From Endobugula sp047636495 (GTDB lineage Bacteria; Pseudomonadota; Gammaproteobacteria; Pseudomonadales; Cellvibrionaceae): a stretch of 64,000 nt of DNA. Numbering within the stretch: the first letter of the stretch is position 1; every line of letters begins with the position of its first letter. Positions 15,155-24,693 of this stretch are shown here, one piece after another. The position numbers and the translations under genes are program-made. The notes under the pieces are model-generated. The model ran no database searches, had not been told where the DNA came from, and saw only the letters and a list, made by a program, of their open reading frames with translations. The stretch lies in assembly GCA_047636495.1 (NCBI GenBank), contig JBLILH010000004.1, positions 62,001 to 126,000 on the forward strand. Direction: 5' to 3'.

Positions 15155-15845
15155 CCTTGCTTCACCTGCACCACTTTCACGAACCTTGTTATCGGTATTT
15201 CGGCGCGAACTACGTATCGTTTTTCGTCAGCAAAGTGATATGCTCAACCCTATTGTATTTTTTCTGATGGTGGTGACCATGATGCCGCTGGGCATTTCTC
15301 CGCAAGCATCCACTTTATCGGCGTTAGCCCCCGGCTTATTATGGGTTGTCGCCTTGTTGGCTTGTTTGCTATCGCTAGATGGTTTGTTTCGCAGTGATTA
15401 TGAAGACGGCACCTTGGAGCAGTGTATGTTGAGTGGCCAACCATTATACTTTATTGTATTAATTAAAGTGTTGGTGCACTGGCTTACCACGGGTTTACCG
15501 CTGACGTTAGTGGCGCCGTTGTTAGGGGTTTTATTATCCTTACCCTCGGATGGATTTATCCCCTTATGGTTGTCTTTGTTTTTGGGCACGGCAACGCTGA
15601 GCTTCGTCGGTGCCATTGGTGCGGCATTAACCGTATCATTGCGCAAAGGAGGGTTGTTATTGTCACTGATTATTATGCCGCTTTATGTGCCCGTGCTTAT
15701 TTTTGGCGCGAGTACAGTTCGTTATGCGGTAGATGGCGTAGCTTTCAGTAGTCCACTTGCCGTACTGGGCGGTTTCTTTGCATTGGCTTTAGTTTTAGCG
15801 CCGTTGGCTATTGCTGGCGCCTTACGCATGAGTGTCGAGGAATAG
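15144..15845 (+). CDS. ccmB: Haem exporter membrane subunit CcmB
   Basis: 233 residues, about six membrane segments. The N-terminus FRRELRIVFRQQSDMLNPIVFFLMV and the RSDYEDGTLEQ loop are characteristic of CcmB. It is the membrane partner of CcmA. It starts inside the ccmA end, indicating coupled translation. Confidence 0.95.
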   Translation: MKSNLASPAPLSRTLLSVFRRELRIVFRQQSDMLNPIVFFLMVVTMMPLGISPQASTLSALAPGLLWVVALLACLLSLDGLFRSDYEDGTLEQCMLSGQPLYFIVLIKVLVHWLTTGLPLTLVAPLLGVLLSLPSDGFIPLWLSLFLGTATLSFVGAIGAALTVSLRKGGLLLSLIIMPLYVPVLIFGASTVRYAVDGVAFSSPLAVLGGFFALALVLAPLAIAGALRMSVEE

Positions 15846-16011
15846 CAAGAGTAGTCCTTGTAGGGGGGGGTAGACGTAAAAGTGTGCAGTATCAAGCCTG
15901 TCGAATCCTAAAGATTTAGTCAAGATAGGTGCGGATATGTTACATTATTAAATTCGTTTAACCGATTGTTTGTAAAGCTAATTTTCGTTAATGTTTTTTC
16001 AGGAGGCAGTG

Positions 16012-16758
16012 TTGAATTGGCAATGGTTTCATCGTTTAGGCTCGCCTCGCTGGTTTTATGATAAAACCAGCCGCTGGATGCCGTGGATATTGAGTGGTAC
16101 TTTATTACTTTTAATTGTCGGTACTGTCTGGGGGTTAGGCTTTGCGCCCACAGATAGTAAGCAGGGGAATAGTTATCGAATTATTTATATCCATGTGCCA
16201 GTGGCCCTCCTGGCACTAGCAGGTTATTACGTAATGGCTATTGCTGGGGCTGTGGGCTTGATATGGCAGATGAAATTATCGTATCTGGTCATGCGAGCGG
16301 CTGCGCCCATTGGTGCAGTGCTCACGTTTCTTGCGTTGCTAACCGGTGCGTTTTGGGGCAAGCCCACTTGGGGCACATGGTGGGTGTGGGATGCGCGCAT
16401 TACCTCAATGCTTATTTTACTGTTTCTGTATTTAGGTATTATCGCTTTGCAAGGCGCTTATCAGCGTCAACAAACAGCGCATAAAGCGTGTGCCATATTA
16501 GCATTAGTCGGCACCATCAATATTCCCATTATCTACAAATCTGTGGACTGGTGGTTTACGCTACACCAACCCGCAACACTTAAACTAATAGGCCCTTCTA
16601 GCATTGATCCGTCAATGGCGTACCCTCTATTGATCATGATCGCCGGATTTTATGGGCTTTACAGTTGGTTGTTAATGCACTGGACACGCTCAAGTATTTT
16701 AGAAACAGAAAGTAAAACGCGTTGGGTGCAAGAAATTGTTGCCAAGAAGGCCAGCTAG
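16012..16758 (+). CDS. ccmC: Haem-handling protein CcmC
   Basis: 248 residues from TTG 16012, six membrane segments. CcmC loads haem onto CcmE. The tryptophan-rich WWD signature WGTWWVWDARITS, NSYRIIYIHVPVA and NIPIIYKSVDWW are intact, with haem-ligand histidines in the expected loops. The start is chosen because AGGAGG (16001-16006) precedes TTG 16012 by five bases and the protein then begins like E. coli CcmC. An upstream ATG at 15991 has no ribosome site and contains the AGGAGG inside its frame. ccmD follows one base after the stop. Confidence 0.93.
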   Translation: MNWQWFHRLGSPRWFYDKTSRWMPWILSGTLLLLIVGTVWGLGFAPTDSKQGNSYRIIYIHVPVALLALAGYYVMAIAGAVGLIWQMKLSYLVMRAAAPIGAVLTFLALLTGAFWGKPTWGTWWVWDARITSMLILLFLYLGIIALQGAYQRQQTAHKACAILALVGTINIPIIYKSVDWWFTLHQPATLKLIGPSSIDPSMAYPLLIMIAGFYGLYSWLLMHWTRSSILETESKTRWVQEIVAKKAS

Positions 16759-16759
16759 A

Positions 16760-16969
16760 ATGATGTTCCAATTTGATAGCATAATAGATTTTTTACAGAT
16801 GAACGGGCATGGTATTTACGTTTGGCTGAGTTATGCTGCGGCGTTACTCTTACTCTTGTTGCTGGCGTTTTCACCCACTGTTCAGCAACGTCGCTTTATC
16901 ATCCAGCAAAAACGTCAGCAACGTATAGAACAAGGTGTTAAACAAAGAAATTCTGCTGACCAAAAGTAG
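16760..16969 (+). CDS. ccmD: Small membrane protein CcmD
   Basis: 69 residues from ATG 16760, immediately after the ccmC stop. It has the usual CcmD form: MNGHGIYVWLSYAAALLLLL (one membrane helix with the conserved YVW..Y), then a basic, Gln-rich cytoplasmic tail. It joins CcmABC and helps release holo-CcmE. Confidence 0.9.
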   Translation: MMFQFDSIIDFLQMNGHGIYVWLSYAAALLLLLLLAFSPTVQQRRFIIQQKRQQRIEQGVKQRNSADQK

Positions 16970-17103
16970 GCTAGCCTAACCTAACAAGGAGAACGACGAG
17001 TAGAGCAGGCAAGATGAAAACACAGTATTAATAACCAGTATTAGAAAATTGACCCAGTAATTAGATGGCATTTTAATATTATTAACGATTATTGAGACCC
17101 AGC

Positions 17104-17571
17104 ATGCACCCCGTCCGTAAGCAGCGACTATTTATTGTTCTTTTTATCGTGATCTTTTCTAGTATCGCCGTGCTGTTGATGACTTATGCGCTGCGAGAGA
17201 ATATTAACCTTTTTTATCCTCCAAGCAAAATTGTCGCTGGAGACGCGCCGACTCAAACGCGTATCAGAGGGGGTGGCTGTGTCTTACAGGGCAGTATTAT
17301 TCGCTCAATGGATAGCCTAGAAACTCGCTTTACATTGACTGACGGCATCGCACAGATTGATGTGACCTATACCGGTATTTTACCAGACTTATTTGCCGAA
17401 GGTGAAGCGGCTGTCGTGAACGGCATGCTAAACGAGGCTGGTGTGTTCGAAGCCACCGAGGTGCTCGCGAAACATGATGAGGCCTATATGCCACCGGAAG
17501 TGGCAGAGGCAATGGCATTAGCGAGCGCAGAGACGGGCGCGGAACACGAAGAAGAATGTAATAAAATGTAG
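17104..17571 (+). CDS. ccmE: Haem chaperone CcmE
   Basis: 155 residues from ATG 17104. N-terminal membrane anchor (residues ~9-28) and periplasmic OB-fold. The covalent haem site is intact: LAKHDEAYMPPE, His124 and Tyr128. GILPDLFAEG and the preceding VTYTG are conserved. Unusually, the conserved GGM in the first strand is GGC here (Cys59), so the protein has a periplasmic cysteine near the OB-fold start plus one in its tail. It lies 134 bp after ccmD. Confidence 0.94.
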   Translation: MHPVRKQRLFIVLFIVIFSSIAVLLMTYALRENINLFYPPSKIVAGDAPTQTRIRGGGCVLQGSIIRSMDSLETRFTLTDGIAQIDVTYTGILPDLFAEGEAAVVNGMLNEAGVFEATEVLAKHDEAYMPPEVAEAMALASAETGAEHEEECNKM

Positions 17572-17703
17572 TTTATTATTTTAGATCAAAGAGTAATGTT
17601 TCATTTTTAACGTTCATTATACAGCGATATGCTGGTTTTTCAGTCTATAACAACAGGCTATTCATTACCCCACTATCAACCTTACTTACAAAAGATAACG
17701 CTT

Positions 17704-19686
17704 ATGTTTCCCGAAGTCGGCCATGTATCACTGATTCTTTCGCTTTGCTTTTATATTTGCTTAGCCGTTATCCCGCTCGTGGGGGTTCAGTTAAATAATA
17801 GGTTATTGATGAGTAGTAGTCGTCCGTTAGCATTCGGCGGTTTCACTTTTGCGCTACTGAGTTTCCTGTGCCTCGTCCAAGCGTTTTTAGCCGATGATTT
17901 TACTGTCGCTTATGTTGCTAATCACTCAACCACACTACTCCCCAACATCTACAAGGTCAGTGCCGTATGGGGAGGCCATGAAGGGTCACTATTGTTGTGG
18001 GTGCTTATTCTTGCTACGTGGACGTTTGCGGTGAGTCTTTTCAGCCGAAATCTACCCCTTGATATGTTGGCGCGCGTCCTGTCGGTTATGGGCATGATTG
18101 GTATAGGCTTTTTATTATTTACCTTGCTGACATCCAATCCTTTTGATCGGATCTTACCCTTTCCTCCTCTCGAAGGTGCCGATTTAAACCCGCTACTTCA
18201 AGATCCTGGCCTTATTATTCACCCGCCAATGCTCTACATGGGTTACGTTGGATTCTCAGTGGTGTTTGCTTTTGCTATTGCCGCACTCATGTCTGGCCGT
18301 TTAGACAGCGCGTGGGCGCGTTGGTCACGCCCGTGGACAACGGTCGCATGGTCTTTTCTAACGGCTGGTATCGCATTGGGTAGTTGGTGGGCATACTATG
18401 AATTAGGCTGGGGTGGCTGGTGGTTTTGGGACCCAGTCGAGAATGCATCGCTTATGCCCTGGCTAGTCGGTACGGCACTTATTCACTCTTTAGCCGTTAC
18501 AGAAAAACGCGGTGTCTTTAAGAGTTGGACTATTTTACTTGCGATATTTGCTTTTTCTTTAAGCCTTTTGGGAACCTTCTTAGTACGATCGGGCGTGCTG
18601 ACCTCAGTACATGCATTTGCTAACGATCCTGAGCGGGGCGCGTTTATTCTTGTTTTCTTGCTGTTGGTGGTGGGAGGGTCTTTGTTACTTTACGCCTTGC
18701 GAGCACCAGCGGTAAAAAGCGCCACTTCGTTTAATTGGTTATCCCGTGAAGTATTTTTGTTGGGCAATAACGTCATTCTCGTGGTTATTATGCTCACAAT
18801 ATTACTGGGGACTCTTTACCCGCTATTCTCAGATGCACTGGGATGGGGTAAATTGTCAGTTGGCCCCCCATATTTTAATGCTTTCTTTGTCCCATTGATG
18901 GGTTTTCTATGCCTCTTAATGGGTATTGGACCGTTAACCTTATGGAAGAAAACCAATAAGCAAAAATTGCTTAACCTTTTAAAGCATCCTCTCATCGGCA
19001 GTCTTTTGTTAGGCGCCATATTCCCCCTATTATATGGTGAAGAGTATTCATTCTTTGCCGCTTTGACGGTATTTACTGCAGCATGGATCGTGTTAGCGTT
19101 AGTTGTCGATATTCGCCAAAAAACTCGTAATGCAGGTAGCTTAGCCGCCGGTCTATCACGTTTGACCAGAAGTTACTACGGCATGGTGGTCGCACATGTC
19201 GGGGTCTCAGTAATGGTCTTAGGCGCATGTCTTAACACCATTTACAGTGATCAAAGAGATGTGCGTTTGGAAGAGGGCGAGCGGATGGTGTCGGGGCGTT
19301 ACGAATACCACTTAGTTGGCATTCAAGCAGCGGACGGGCCTAATTATCGTGCACAACAAGGGCTGCTTGATGTTTACCAAGACGGTAAATTAATCAGTCG
19401 CTTATTACCTGAGAAACGGCAGTATTTGTCGGGCGGGAACGTAATGACAGAAGCGGGCATCGATTCGGGACTTTTTGGTGACATTTATGTGGCCTTGGGT
19501 GAATCATTAGGACAGACCCCTGAGGGCAAAGCAGTGTGGGCGGTACGTTTACACGATAAACCTTTTGTCAGCTGGATTTGGCTCGGGGCATTACTGATGA
19601 GCTTAGGCGGGATCTTGGCGATCAGCGATAAACGTTACCGTCTTAAGAGTAAAGAATCATCCGATAGCGTTGTGAGTGAACCATGA
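17704..19686 (+). CDS. ccmF: Cytochrome c haem lyase subunit CcmF
   Basis: 660 residues from ATG 17704 (MFPEVGHVSLIL, the normal CcmF beginning). An in-frame ATG at 17629 would add 25 atypical residues. Polytopic; the WWD haem-binding signature GWGGWWFWDPVENASLMPW is intact, with HEGSLLLW and LGTFLVRSGVLTSVHAFA also present. It attaches haem to apocytochromes with CcmH. The stop overlaps the ccmG ATG by four bases. Confidence 0.95.
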   Translation: MFPEVGHVSLILSLCFYICLAVIPLVGVQLNNRLLMSSSRPLAFGGFTFALLSFLCLVQAFLADDFTVAYVANHSTTLLPNIYKVSAVWGGHEGSLLLWVLILATWTFAVSLFSRNLPLDMLARVLSVMGMIGIGFLLFTLLTSNPFDRILPFPPLEGADLNPLLQDPGLIIHPPMLYMGYVGFSVVFAFAIAALMSGRLDSAWARWSRPWTTVAWSFLTAGIALGSWWAYYELGWGGWWFWDPVENASLMPWLVGTALIHSLAVTEKRGVFKSWTILLAIFAFSLSLLGTFLVRSGVLTSVHAFANDPERGAFILVFLLLVVGGSLLLYALRAPAVKSATSFNWLSREVFLLGNNVILVVIMLTILLGTLYPLFSDALGWGKLSVGPPYFNAFFVPLMGFLCLLMGIGPLTLWKKTNKQKLLNLLKHPLIGSLLLGAIFPLLYGEEYSFFAALTVFTAAWIVLALVVDIRQKTRNAGSLAAGLSRLTRSYYGMVVAHVGVSVMVLGACLNTIYSDQRDVRLEEGERMVSGRYEYHLVGIQAADGPNYRAQQGLLDVYQDGKLISRLLPEKRQYLSGGNVMTEAGIDSGLFGDIYVALGESLGQTPEGKAVWAVRLHDKPFVSWIWLGALLMSLGGILAISDKRYRLKSKESSDSVVSEP

Positions 19687-20210
19687 ATAAAAGACTAAAG
19701 CTGTTTCTACCGTTAGCGGTATTTATGATATTGGTTTTGTTTTTTTGGCGGGGTTTATCGCTAGATCCTAATGCAATGCCTTCCGCTCTTATTGGACAAA
19801 GCTTTCCAGCCTTCACATTGACGCGTTTACAGGACAATACAGCCGTTTACAGGGATAGTTTATTAGGCGAAGTCAACCTGGTTAACGTCTGGGCAACTTG
19901 GTGTGCAGCCTGCAAATACGAGCATCCTGTGCTTAACCAGTTGACTGAGCAAGGTGTTAATATTGTGGGTATCAACTATAAAGATAATAACGCAGCCGCG
20001 AAGAAGTGGTTGACCGAACTGGGCAACCCTTACGCGTTTAATATTGTTGATACAGAGGGTTTATTAGGTGTCAATTTGGGCGTTTTTGGTGCTCCGGAAA
20101 CCTATCTTGTCGACAAGCTGGGCATCATTCGTTACAAACATGTAGGAATAGTGGATATGCATGTGTGGGATGATATTTTAAAGCCGCTTTATATGGAGTA
20201 CTCGAAGTAA
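19683..20210 (+). CDS. ccmG: Thiol:disulfide interchange protein CcmG/DsbE
   Basis: 175 residues. N-terminal anchor (residues ~8-24) and periplasmic thioredoxin fold. Active site WATWCAAC (Cys74, Cys77) and GAPETYLVDK with the cis-proline loop are present. It keeps apocytochrome CXXCH cysteines reduced. It ends the operon: the next gene is on the other strand and ccmH and ccmI, which normally follow, are absent. Confidence 0.94.
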   Translation: MNKRLKLFLPLAVFMILVLFFWRGLSLDPNAMPSALIGQSFPAFTLTRLQDNTAVYRDSLLGEVNLVNVWATWCAACKYEHPVLNQLTEQGVNIVGINYKDNNAAAKKWLTELGNPYAFNIVDTEGLLGVNLGVFGAPETYLVDKLGIIRYKHVGIVDMHVWDDILKPLYMEYSK

Positions 20211-20250
20211 AGCTGCGTGTTTACAATATGTATCTAGGGCGGTTGGAAAA

Positions 20251-20272
20251 GAGGTGGAAAAGAGGTGGAAAA
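20251..20272. repeat. 11-bp direct repeat after ccmG
   Basis: GAGGTGGAAAA twice (20251-20272), with a partial unit on each side. It lies in the gap between ccmG and the stress-protein gene. Confidence 0.8.
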
Positions 20273-20290
20273 GAAATAAAAAATGTAAAT

Positions 20291-20329
20291 TCACAGAATT
20301 ATAAGGGGGGGGCAAATATAATTCTGTGA
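20291..20329. terminator. Bidirectional hairpin between ccmG and usp
   Basis: TCACAGAATTATA (20291-20303), a 13-nt loop containing eight G, TATAATTCTGTGA (20317-20329): a perfect 13-bp stem between convergent genes. The minus-strand side runs into a T-rich tract. Confidence 0.7.
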
Positions 20330-20337
20330 TTGTAAAT

Positions 20338-20787
20338 CTACTGACGAATAACCATGACAGAGCAGTGCGCTTTTCTAGAAACTTGATAAGTTGTCCCCCC
20401 AAAAAACATGCTCTTCAATGTCGATCCGCGCCCCTGTGAGCCCATAATAATTAAATCGCAACGTTTAGCTTTTGCGGTATCAATAATCTCTTTATCTGGG
20501 TTGCCTTTATATATTTCCGTTTCAATAATTGCATTTTTTGATTTTGCTCCTGCTTCGAATAACTTTACAAACCGTGTCATCTGAATCAACGCGGATTTTG
20601 CCATCATCTCATCGACTTCATTATTAGGCGCATTGTAGTCTGATCTTTTTTCTGAACCTTCGTAAACACTTAAAATGGTAATTGTTACTGCTTTATTACC
20701 AAAATATTCTAACGCTGTTTGCATAGCCACTTCAGAATTCTCAGAAAAATCGACAGGTACAAGTACTTTTTTAATTCCTTTATTCAT
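20338..20787 (-). CDS. Universal stress protein, single domain
   Basis: 149 residues from ATG 20787 (AGG eight bases upstream; GTG 20796 is an alternative). UspA fold: KKVLVPVDFSENSEVAM, then CDLIIMGSQGRG, and a C-terminal SRKAHCSVMVIR. The G-x2-G-x9-G(S/T) ATP motif is only partly recognisable (GSQGRGSTLKSMFFGGTTYQ). It stands alone and converges with the ccm operon. Confidence 0.9.
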   Translation of the reverse strand: MNKGIKKVLVPVDFSENSEVAMQTALEYFGNKAVTITILSVYEGSEKRSDYNAPNNEVDEMMAKSALIQMTRFVKLFEAGAKSKNAIIETEIYKGNPDKEIIDTAKAKRCDLIIMGSQGRGSTLKSMFFGGTTYQVSRKAHCSVMVIRQ

Positions 20788-20893
20788 AGTATTCACCTAA
20801 TTTTATTAAATTTTATTATATTATAATTTAGCCTAAATTGCCTATTCGTCAAGAATTAGTGTGCTTATGGGTTTATATGGGTGAAAAGGTCCG

Positions 20894-22504
20894 TTATAAC
20901 GTAGCGGTTAAGAGTTGTTGAGTATAGGGGTGAGAGGGTGAATTTAGAACGACATCGGCCAAACCATGTTCAACAATATTGCCTTCTTTAATAACGATAA
21001 TTTGGTGGCTTAGGGCTTTTACAACGTGTATGTCGTGACTAATGAAGATATAGCTCAATTGGCGCTCTTGTTGTAATTTTCTCAACAGTTCAATAACCTG
21101 CATTTGGACTGCACGGTCTAATGCTGAAGTGGGTTCATCAAGAAACAGCATGCGAGGGTTGAGTATTAACGCGCGAGCAATGGCGATGCGTTGACGCTGC
21201 CCACCTGAAAGCTCATGCGGATAGCGATGCTGCATTTCAGGATCAAGATCAACTTCTTCCATGATATTAATGACTTTGGTGTCGATGTCTACCTGATCAA
21301 GATTACCTTGTAAGTGCAATCCTTCGCTAATAATTTGCTTAATACTCATCCGTGGGCTGAGGCTAGAGAAGGGATCCTGAAAAACAATCTGCATCGAACG
21401 TCTACACGCATTGAAAGATTTTTCATCGAGGTCAGATATTTTTTTTCCGCCAAAGTGAATAGCCCCGCTGGATTCAATTAAGCGCAATATGGCCAGTGCT
21501 AAGGTAGATTTTCCCGAGCCACTTTCACCTAGCACGCCTAATGTTGTTCCCTCTTTAAGGTCGATATCAACTTGTTTTAGTGCATGAAAAAAATCCTTGC
21601 ATCGACCAAATAAAGGTTTGGATAAGGGGAATTTCACGCCCAAATGATGAGTGCTTAGAAGAGTGGGCAGCCCCTCTATAGGGTGTGCTAATGTGACGGG
21701 GTTGCCGCTGGGATGACTATTGATTAATTGCTTAGTGTAGTCCTCTTGCGGGTTTCTTAGCAGGCTTTTAGCATCTCCGCTTTCGACGATTTCACCTCGA
21801 TGCATTACCAATACATGATCGGCCATATATTTCACCACACCTAAGTCGTGGGTAATTAGTAAGACACTCATTTGATAGATGACTTGTAATTCACGCAGCA
21901 AATCTAAAATATCTTTTTGTACGGTGACATCTAAAGCGGTGGTTGGCTCGTCAGCTATTAACAATTTCGGTCGATTCGCTAGCGCCATGGCAATCATCAC
22001 TCGCTGTCGTTCGCCACCCGATAATTGATGTGCATAGGCATTAAGTTTCGTTGTTGGCGAGTGAATTTTTACTTGCGTTAAAAGTGCTAATACTTGTTTT
22101 TTTATACTGAGTTTAGCAGTCTTTGTGTCGGTATTGGCTTGGTGAACTTTCAATGCTTCACCAATTTGTTTTTCTACTGTGTGTAGAGGATTTAAGGCGC
22201 TCATGGGTTCCTGAAAGATCATGCCAATCTCACTGCCTCGGATATTGGTCATCTTTTTTAAAGGTAAGGATAATAAATCTCGACCTTCAAAGGTGATACT
22301 ACCAGAGGGGTGAAACGCTGTAGGGTAGGGCAGTAAGCGCATAATCGCATGAGCCGTTAGAGACTTTCCTGATCCGGATTCGCCCACTAAGGCGACGGTT
22401 TTATTATGCGGAATAACGAAGCTAATCGACTTCACAATATGCGTATCGCTATTGCCTTGGTGAAAGGAAATCGATAACTGATCAACGGATAAAATATCAC
22501 TCAT
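20894..22504 (-). CDS. yejF: Dual-ATPase subunit of oligopeptide/microcin C importer YejF
   Basis: 536 residues from ATG 22504, two fused ABC ATPase domains. Each has Walker A GESGSGKS, a signature (LSGGERQR, LSGGQRQR) and Walker B (LLIADEPTTALD, MLFLDEPTSALD). It powers the YejABEF importer, which in E. coli takes up peptides and microcin C. It is last in the operon yejA-B-E-F. Confidence 0.94.
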   Translation of the reverse strand: MSDILSVDQLSISFHQGNSDTHIVKSISFVIPHNKTVALVGESGSGKSLTAHAIMRLLPYPTAFHPSGSITFEGRDLLSLPLKKMTNIRGSEIGMIFQEPMSALNPLHTVEKQIGEALKVHQANTDTKTAKLSIKKQVLALLTQVKIHSPTTKLNAYAHQLSGGERQRVMIAMALANRPKLLIADEPTTALDVTVQKDILDLLRELQVIYQMSVLLITHDLGVVKYMADHVLVMHRGEIVESGDAKSLLRNPQEDYTKQLINSHPSGNPVTLAHPIEGLPTLLSTHHLGVKFPLSKPLFGRCKDFFHALKQVDIDLKEGTTLGVLGESGSGKSTLALAILRLIESSGAIHFGGKKISDLDEKSFNACRRSMQIVFQDPFSSLSPRMSIKQIISEGLHLQGNLDQVDIDTKVINIMEEVDLDPEMQHRYPHELSGGQRQRIAIARALILNPRMLFLDEPTSALDRAVQMQVIELLRKLQQERQLSYIFISHDIHVVKALSHQIIVIKEGNIVEHGLADVVLNSPSHPYTQQLLTATL

Positions 22505-22552
22505 AAAGGCATTTACCAAAAAAATAAACGGGGTGACTAAAAACTCAGCGAG

Positions 22553-23596
22553 CTATCGAGTAAGTAAACGAGGGTCAAAGGCATCACGTATTCCTTCGCC
22601 AACAAAGACCAGTAAAGTGAGCATGCTAGAGAGTACTAGAAAAGCCGTGATAGCTAGCCATGGGGCATGGAGGTTACCTTTGCCCTGGGACATAAGTTCA
22701 CCCAATGATGCAGAACCGGCAGGCAACCCAAAACCTAAAAAATCGAGGGAAGTTAATGTGGTGATCGCACCCGTTAAAATAAACGGCAGCATCGTCATGG
22801 TCGCAACCATAGCATTGGGCAAAATGTGTCGATACATAATGATGACGTCACTGACACCTAAGGCTTTAGCTGCACGCACATAGTCAAGATTACGGCCACG
22901 TAAAAACTCGGCGCGCACCACATCAACTAAGCTTGTCCAGCTAAACAGCAGCATTACCGCTAGTAACCAGCCAAAATTAGGTGTGATAATACTGGCAAGA
23001 ATAATAAGTACGAACAACTGAGGTAAGCCGCCCCATATTTCCAGTAATCGCTGGCCATACAAATCGACTTTGCCACCGTAGTAACCCTGTAAAGCACCGA
23101 CGGCAACACCAATGATACTACTGCCTAAAGTCAACGCTAGGGCGAATAGAATTGAAATTCTGAATCCATAAAGAACCCTAGCAAATACATCTCGCGCTTG
23201 ATCATCGGTGCCTAGCCAATTATTAAGGGTAGGTGGTGAAGGTGCCGGTTGTGGCAAATTGGCAATATGCGTATCAAAGTAATAACGCACAGGGGGCCAA
23301 ATAATCCAGCCCTTAGCGTCGATTAGATTGATAATGTAAGGATCTTTGTAATCGGCTTCTGTATCAAAATCGCCATCGAAAGTGGTTTCAGGGTAGTCGA
23401 TCAACACTGGAGCGTATAAATTTCCATCGTAGTGAATTAATAACGGTTTATCATTGGCGACAAATTCTGCAAATAAGCTAATTGTAAATAAACATAAAAA
23501 AATCAGCAGACTCCATGACGCTCGTTTGTTGTTGAAAAACGTCACTAAACGGCGTTGATTTAGGGGGGAGCAACGGGAATAAATTCTATCCATCAT
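22553..23596 (-). CDS. yejE: ABC permease YejE
   Basis: 347 residues (Met2 is an alternative start). One N-terminal membrane helix and a large periplasmic insert (LLIHYDGNLYAPVL, YPETTFDGDFDTEADY, PPVRYYFDTHIANLPQPAPS) typical of YejE, then five core helices. The EAA loop is VRAEFLRGRNLDYVRAAKALG. It overlaps yejB by four bases and probably forms the channel with it. Confidence 0.94.
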   Translation of the reverse strand: MMDRIYSRCSPLNQRRLVTFFNNKRASWSLLIFLCLFTISLFAEFVANDKPLLIHYDGNLYAPVLIDYPETTFDGDFDTEADYKDPYIINLIDAKGWIIWPPVRYYFDTHIANLPQPAPSPPTLNNWLGTDDQARDVFARVLYGFRISILFALALTLGSSIIGVAVGALQGYYGGKVDLYGQRLLEIWGGLPQLFVLIILASIITPNFGWLLAVMLLFSWTSLVDVVRAEFLRGRNLDYVRAAKALGVSDVIIMYRHILPNAMVATMTMLPFILTGAITTLTSLDFLGFGLPAGSASLGELMSQGKGNLHAPWLAITAFLVLSSMLTLLVFVGEGIRDAFDPRLLTR

Positions 23597-24681
23597 ATTT
23601 TTCGACTCTCAAAATCAATTCGTGGATCAATTAATACATAGAGTAAATCCGAGATTAATTTAATTACCAACCCAAATAGGGTGAAGATAAACAGTGTGCC
23701 AAAGATCACCGGATAATCTCTATTTAAGATGGATTCAAAGCCGAGCAAGCCTAATCCATCAAGAGAGAATATGACCTCAATTAATAAAGATCCAGCAACA
23801 AAAATACTAAAAAATGCCGCAGGAAATCCCGAAATAATAATCAACATGGCATTACGGAAAACATGTTTATACAACACCGTATTTTCAGTGAGCCCTTTGG
23901 CTTTTGCGGTAGTGACATATTGTTTATTAATTTCGTCTAAAAAAGAGTTTTTAGTTAATAGGGTTAAGGTTGCAAAGCCACCTAAAGTATAAGCAGTGAG
24001 GGGCAGTGCGAGATGCCAAAAATAATCTTTTATCTTTCCAAACCATGACAAATCTGCGAAGTCGGGCGAGGTGAGCCCCCTAAGCGGGAACCAATCTAAA
24101 AAGCTACCGCCAGCAAATAATACAATAAACAGGATGCCTAATAAGAAGCTAGGGACAGCGCTTGCGATCACCACAAAAAAACTTGTCCAAATATCGAAGC
24201 GACTGCCATGGGATACCGCTTTATAAATTCCTGTGGGAATAGAGATAAGATAAATTAGCAGTGTACTCCATAACCCTAAGGAAATGGTAACGGGCATTTT
24301 TTCAAGAATCAAATCGATAACCGATGTGTTACGGAAAAAACTATCACCAAAATCAAAAGTAGCATAGCTTACTAACATATCGAAGAAACGTTGGTAGGCG
24401 GGTTTATCAAACCCATAGAGTTTTCGAATGTCTTCTATAATTTCAGGAGGTAAGCCTTGCGCACCACGGTAGTCGTTATTATTAGTTGTGTTATTACTTT
24501 CAAAACTTACACTGCCACCGCTGGTTCTATCGGCACTAGCCGCATCATGCCCTTGTATTGTCGCGATCATCTGCTCAACAGGCCCGCCCGGGGCTGCTTG
24601 AATAATACAGAAGTTAATTAACAGAATACCGAATAATGTCGGTAAAATAAGGAGTAAACGCCTAGCAATATATGCACTCAT
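23593..24681 (-). CDS. yejB: ABC permease YejB
   Basis: 362 residues. The N-terminal RRLLLILPTLFGILLINF and the EAA loop (VTTAKAKGLTENTVLYKHVFRNA) mark a DppB/YejB permease. The segment between helices 1 and 2 carries a low-complexity stretch (NNTTNNN). It begins 12 bp after yejA. Confidence 0.94.
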   Translation of the reverse strand: MSAYIARRLLLILPTLFGILLINFCIIQAAPGGPVEQMIATIQGHDAASADRTSGGSVSFESNNTTNNNDYRGAQGLPPEIIEDIRKLYGFDKPAYQRFFDMLVSYATFDFGDSFFRNTSVIDLILEKMPVTISLGLWSTLLIYLISIPTGIYKAVSHGSRFDIWTSFFVVIASAVPSFLLGILFIVLFAGGSFLDWFPLRGLTSPDFADLSWFGKIKDYFWHLALPLTAYTLGGFATLTLLTKNSFLDEINKQYVTTAKAKGLTENTVLYKHVFRNAMLIIISGFPAAFFSIFVAGSLLIEVIFSLDGLGLLGFESILNRDYPVIFGTLFIFTLFGLVIKLISDLLYVLIDPRIDFESRKI

Positions 24682-24693
24682 AATATTTATCTG

